The notes below the pieces were generated by a model. The model had not been told where the DNA came from, searched no databases, and worked only from the letters and a program-made list of their open reading frames with translations. A stretch of DNA of 9,103 nucleotides from assembly GCA_964370035.1 (NCBI GenBank), contig CAYJGT010000063.1:1-9103 (forward strand). Direction: 5' to 3'. This stretch comes from CAYJHC01 sp964370035. GTDB lineage: Bacteria > Bacillota > Clostridia > Peptostreptococcales > Anaerovoracaceae. Numbering within the stretch: the stretch's first letter is position 1; every line of letters begins with the position of its first letter. This document shows positions 6,405-9,103 of the stretch, in pieces. Position numbers and translations under genes: made by a program.

Positions 6405-6706
6405 TTTTTGTTTTGACTAGTAATATTAAAATCGCTACAGATTTCAAAATTACTAAAATAACAACTTCATCCAAACTCTATTATGAAAAAGAGTATGTTT
6501 TAGGCTATCGTCAGTTTTACTAATTTGTAATAGTATGTTCTTATTACTTACATTAACATTTATGTGTTCATTATATGTATATTATATTGAAAATAACACA
6601 CTGTTGCCATATTTAATAGTGTATAATTAATTTATAAGAAGTGTATGAATATCATGCTGATAAAATAATTATTATAATTATTGCCGACTGTATCCACTTC
6701 TTCAGC
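6405..6706. other. Non-coding region after the AraC-type gene
   Basis: I find no convincing gene on either strand. An inverted repeat TAGTAAT (6418-6424) / ATTACTA (6449-6455) lies just after the regulator's stop but has no T-run, so it is a poor terminator. Further on are a TATAAT at 6622-6627 without a good -35 and a long-range 8-bp inverted repeat, AAGAAGTG (6636-6643) / CACTTCTT (6695-6702), enclosing an AT-rich palindrome and followed by a T-rich run (6710-6719). Confidence 0.5.
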
Positions 6707-6735
6707 TTGTTATTTTTTTGACATTTTAGTATAAT
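6707..6735 (+). promoter_or_regulatory. Promoter of the GGDEF-EAL gene
   Basis: A TTGTTA box (6707-6712) and a perfect TATAAT (6730-6735) are separated by exactly 17 bases. Transcription would start near 6742, giving an unusually long leader of about 190 bases before the ATG at 6933. It makes the GGDEF-EAL gene a unit separate from the AraC-type gene. Confidence 0.65.
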
Positions 6736-6741
6736 TAGTCG

Positions 6742-6932
6742 CAACTAACTCAATATGTAAATTTTCTACATCCCATTACCACGCATGTAGATTAACAACA
6801 TGGTTTATATTGCCGCAATTTAAAGTAACTTGAACTCATCTAATCAAGTAACGTAAGTCAATTGGGGAAATTCAACAGTTATGTGGTGAATATTGGCATA
6901 GCAAAAGTCACACCGCACCGAAGGAGAAAAGT
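6742..6932 (+). other. Long structured 5' leader of the GGDEF-EAL gene
   Basis: About 190 transcribed but untranslated bases with several possible helices: CAATAT (6751-6756) with ATATTG (6807-6812) enclosing TCTACAT (6765-6771) / ATGTAGA (6785-6791); ACTTGA (6828-6833) / TCAAGT (6844-6849); and GTTATG (6878-6883) / CATAGC (6897-6902, one G-U pair). The ribosome site AAGGAG (6921-6926) follows the last helix by 18 bases. I see none of the known c-di-GMP riboswitch cores. It may be a regulatory leader, or just an AT-rich sequence with chance pairing. Confidence 0.4.
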
Positions 6933-8873
6933 ATGCTTACTTACAACTTATCATTCGAACTTGCAGCCTTATTTATTATGGGAGTTCTGCTAGTCAATTT
7001 CGTTTTAGATAAAGAACTCCATTCTGCACGCTACTTAGTATTTAGAGGAATGTGTATAATAACTTTTATTAACATAAGTGTCACTCTGCTCACTATGGTT
7101 GTATCAGATTACTATATGCATTCTCCCCTATGGCTAGTAGATTTGGCTAATATGCTGTATTTTATATTATTGCCGTCACCAGCTGTCATTTACCTTTTTT
7201 ATGTGATGATATTAACAGTTCGCAAACCAACTTTTTCTAGCTCCTTTATTGCCTTTATTCCATATGCACTATATGTCCTAATAATATTGTCGAACTTAAT
7301 ATTCTGCTCAGTATATACTGTGACCGCCGAAGATGGGTATGTACGAGGAAGCTTATATCAACTTCCTTATCTTATCGTATTAATTTATGTTATTTTCATA
7401 ATTCTAGCAGCCATCAAGTATCGCAACACCATTTATCGTGGCATTACAACAATATTGTGCTTAAGTTTACTATTCTCAGTTGCTCTTGTCGCAGTGCAAG
7501 TTGTTCTTCCCGAAGTCGTAATGTCCGGAATCGGTAGCGCTATTTCTATGTTATTTATTCATCTTTACATTCAAAATGAAAGCAATTCCAAAGATGAGTT
7601 AACAGGTCTAAATAGCCGCAAAACCCTCGTCCATCGCATGACACGTTTAACAGAAGCGAAGCAGCCTTTTTCTTTATATGTATTTAGCATTCGAAATTTC
7701 AAAACTATAAACGAAAGACATGGCCTTGCTTACGGGGATTTGATTTTACAAGAAATTTCATCACATTTCACATCCTGCTTTACCACAAAAACGTTATATC
7801 GTTATAGCGGAGACGAATTTGCTTTAATTAGTTTCGCCTCAAATGAAGACAGCATTGCGTCAAAAGAACAAAATATATTAAGAGCCGCAAACCGATTTAA
7901 TAATGTATTTTCAGTAGAGGAAGAAGCGTGTATGGTTGGCCTTGTATACACAAGAGTGGATTTCCCAGAATTCGGTTCCAATACTAGAGAGCTTATATCT
8001 GCAGTCGACTACTCCATTAATATCCTTAAAACCCGTGACGAGGGTAGCAATTTTTATTACGACGCTACTATTTACAATAGAGCTAAGCGTAGCAACACCA
8101 TTGCAGAGCGTTTAAAAGATGCCTTGACTCATGACGGATTTGAAGCATACTTTCAACCAATTTTTTCTTCAGAAACAGGCAATTTCACTGAAGCTGAAGC
8201 ATTAATTCGTATAAAAAATAATGAAGAGGATCCTATTTATCCTGATGAGTTTATTCCTATCGCAGAAGAAAAGGGGTTAATTGTCGACATTACATATTTA
8301 ATGGTAAAAAAGGCCTGCGAAAGTATGCGAGATATTTATAAGGCATATGGCGATACCTTAAATCTAGATGCAATATCCGTAAACTTCCCGTATGTACAAT
8401 TTTTAAAGCCAGACATGGAAGAAAAAGTATCTGAGATTTTGAAACACTATAATATCCCTACCCATCGTTTAAAAATCGAAATAACTGAACGAACTATTAT
8501 TTCCGACACAAATATAACTCGAACAACTATGGAAAAGATGCAAGAAAAAGGATATGTATTTGAATTGGATGATTTTGGTGTAGATTATTCCAATTTAAGC
8601 CTTATATTAAATCTTCCAGTTAGCATTATTAAAGTGGATCGAAGCCTTGTTAATGCCATCCTATCTAATAAAGAAAACATGTCGTTTTTTGAGCGCTTTA
8701 CACAGGGAATCAAAGCCACAAATCGTATTATTGTTGTTGAAGGTGTTGAAACGCAGGAAGCAGCAAAATATTTTGTTGATTGCGGATGCGAATTTATTCA
8801 AGGCTTTGTATTTTCAAAACCACTTCCATTTGAAGAGTACGTAGAATTTCTAAAAAAACATAACTCGGAATAA
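6933..8873 (+). CDS. Seven-helix membrane GGDEF-EAL protein, probable c-di-GMP phosphodiesterase
   Basis: This 646-residue protein has an N-terminal membrane sensor of about seven helices (residues 7-213), a GGDEF domain (about 218-378) and an EAL domain (about 390-637). The EAL domain keeps its metal and catalytic residues: Glu422 in EAL, Asn484, Glu516, Asp546-Asp547, Lys567, Glu603 and Gln623, so c-di-GMP hydrolysis is likely. The GGDEF domain is altered: the motif is SGDEF (292-296), the metal-binding Asp of the usual DxDxFK segment is replaced (FSIRNFK, 251-257), and no RxxD inhibitory site precedes the motif. It is therefore probably a GTP-sensing or silent domain rather than a cyclase. 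Loop 6 of the EAL domain is also unusual (DDFGVDYSNL instead of DDFGTGYSSL). The start is supported by AAGGAG six bases before the ATG. The signal sensed by the membrane part is unknown. Confidence 0.93.
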   Translation: MLTYNLSFELAALFIMGVLLVNFVLDKELHSARYLVFRGMCIITFINISVTLLTMVVSDYYMHSPLWLVDLANMLYFILLPSPAVIYLFYVMILTVRKPTFSSSFIAFIPYALYVLIILSNLIFCSVYTVTAEDGYVRGSLYQLPYLIVLIYVIFIILAAIKYRNTIYRGITTILCLSLLFSVALVAVQVVLPEVVMSGIGSAISMLFIHLYIQNESNSKDELTGLNSRKTLVHRMTRLTEAKQPFSLYVFSIRNFKTINERHGLAYGDLILQEISSHFTSCFTTKTLYRYSGDEFALISFASNEDSIASKEQNILRAANRFNNVFSVEEEACMVGLVYTRVDFPEFGSNTRELISAVDYSINILKTRDEGSNFYYDATIYNRAKRSNTIAERLKDALTHDGFEAYFQPIFSSETGNFTEAEALIRIKNNEEDPIYPDEFIPIAEEKGLIVDITYLMVKKACESMRDIYKAYGDTLNLDAISVNFPYVQFLKPDMEEKVSEILKHYNIPTHRLKIEITERTIISDTNITRTTMEKMQEKGYVFELDDFGVDYSNLSLILNLPVSIIKVDRSLVNAILSNKENMSFFERFTQGIKATNRIIVVEGVETQEAAKYFVDCGCEFIQGFVFSKPLPFEEYVEFLKKHNSE

Positions 8874-8900
8874 AATAAAAGGGTTAAAACTTTTAACCCT
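8870..8900 (-). terminator. Rho-independent terminator for leftward transcription
   Basis: AGGGTTAAAA (8880-8889) and TTTTAACCCT (8891-8900) form a 10-bp inverted repeat. On the minus strand it is followed by TTTTATTTTA, a terminator T-run; on the plus strand only AAAACTC follows. It therefore best ends a transcript from the right edge, and lies against the stop codon of the GGDEF-EAL gene. It may also slow plus-strand transcription. Confidence 0.65.
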
Positions 8901-9006
8901 AAAACTCAAGTATATAGAAACTAATAGTAAGAATTTGGACAATCAGCATAATAGGCAACCCTATCACATAATAAATAGTCTTTGTCTTGTGCCTAAAAAG
9001 TCTCAT
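8899..9006 (-). CDS. Short hydrophobic protein, 35 residues, possibly the tail of an interrupted gene
   Basis: The minus-strand frame from ATG 9006 encodes 35 residues: a basic MRLFRHKTKT start and one long hydrophobic helix (about residues 11-33), ending in ILEF just where a terminator stem begins (the stop codon overlaps the stem). The placement right before a same-strand terminator supports a real coding end. No clear ribosome site precedes the ATG. The same frame upstream reads protein-like to the window edge apart from one TAA at 9031-9033, so this may be the C-terminus of a broken gene rather than a separate one. I do not recognise a family. Confidence 0.4.
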   Translation of the reverse strand: MRLFRHKTKTIYYVIGLPIMLIVQILTISFYILEF

Positions 9007-9030
9007 GGCTAAAATCCAACCAATTTGTTT

Positions 9031-9103
9031 TTATTTTTGCTTCCTTGGTCCAATTTTTCTTTCGTTATTCCTCACAGTTTTCAAAAAATCAGTTTTCTTT
9101 ATT
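9031..9103 (-). CDS. Partial coding end entering from the right edge
   Basis: The minus-strand frame is open from the window edge to a TAA at 9031-9033, giving about 23 residues rich in Lys and Arg with IKKTDFLKTVRNNERKIG followed by PRKQK. This looks like a basic N-terminal or C-terminal part of a protein. It is in the same frame as the 35-residue hydrophobic ORF further left. It may be the end of a gene that starts outside the window, or the first half of a single gene split by the TAA. No family recognised. Confidence 0.3.
   Translation of the reverse strand, partial: IKKTDFLKTVRNNERKIGPRKQK

Noticed and set aside
6418..6455. Terminator of the AraC-type gene
   Set aside because: The 7-bp AT-rich stem has no T-run on the plus strand, so it is not a convincing rho-independent terminator.
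6718..6735. TTGACA followed by TATAAT
   Set aside because: The spacer is only 6 bases, too short for one promoter. TTGTTA at 6707 gives the correct 17-base spacer to the same TATAAT.
6742..6932. c-di-GMP riboswitch (types I or II) or T-box
   Set aside because: None of the conserved core sequences is visible, and there is no terminator/antiterminator pair with a T-run.
8647..8844. Second plus-strand frame of 65 residues inside the EAL region
   Set aside because: It overlaps the conserved EAL domain in another frame; the real frame holds the catalytic residues.
1..9103. CRISPR array, insertion sequence, tRNA or rRNA
   Set aside because: I see no regularly spaced repeats, no transposase, no terminal inverted repeats and no RNA gene signature in the window.

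Overview
The window looks like a low-GC Bacillota chromosome, most likely Clostridia. The base composition is strongly AT-rich, Shine-Dalgarno sites are strong (GGAGG or AAGGAG), sigma-A-type promoters have TTG and TATAAT boxes, and the protein families fit (amidase of the nitrilase superfamily, SSS symporter with tiny partners, AraC regulator with a GH39-like tail, membrane GGDEF-EAL protein). No genus is claimed.

Layout. Positions 1-246 are non-coding and hold a promoter reading leftward out of the window and the terminator of the following operon. Positions 247-4167 (minus strand) are a compact operon, read right to left: amidase B (catalytic Cys replaced by Ser, C-terminus short), amidase A (complete catalytic set), a 72-residue soluble protein, a DUF3311-like two-helix membrane protein, an SSS sodium:solute symporter, a 34-residue one-helix membrane protein, then a rho-independent terminator. 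Several genes start right behind the previous stop, with the ribosome site overlapping that stop. Positions 4168-4589 are the divergent regulatory region, with an inverted repeat or palindrome at the regulator promoter and what may be the remains of a dead gene. Positions 4590-6404 (plus) encode an AraC-type regulator with a shortened GH39-like C-terminal part. Positions 6405-6932 are non-coding and contain a good promoter followed by a leader of about 190 nt. Positions 6933-8873 (plus) encode a seven-helix membrane GGDEF-EAL protein, probably a c-di-GMP phosphodiesterase. Positions 8899-9103 (minus) carry a small membrane ORF and an upstream in-frame stretch separated from it by one TAA, ending in a terminator.

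How it may work together (inference). The symporter and its two tiny partners would import a small solute, amidase A would hydrolyse an amide bond and release ammonia, and amidase B may be a catalytically dead partner or a decaying copy. The divergent AraC protein is the obvious regulator. The substrate cannot be read from the sequence. The GGDEF-EAL gene has its own promoter and appears to be a separate unit.
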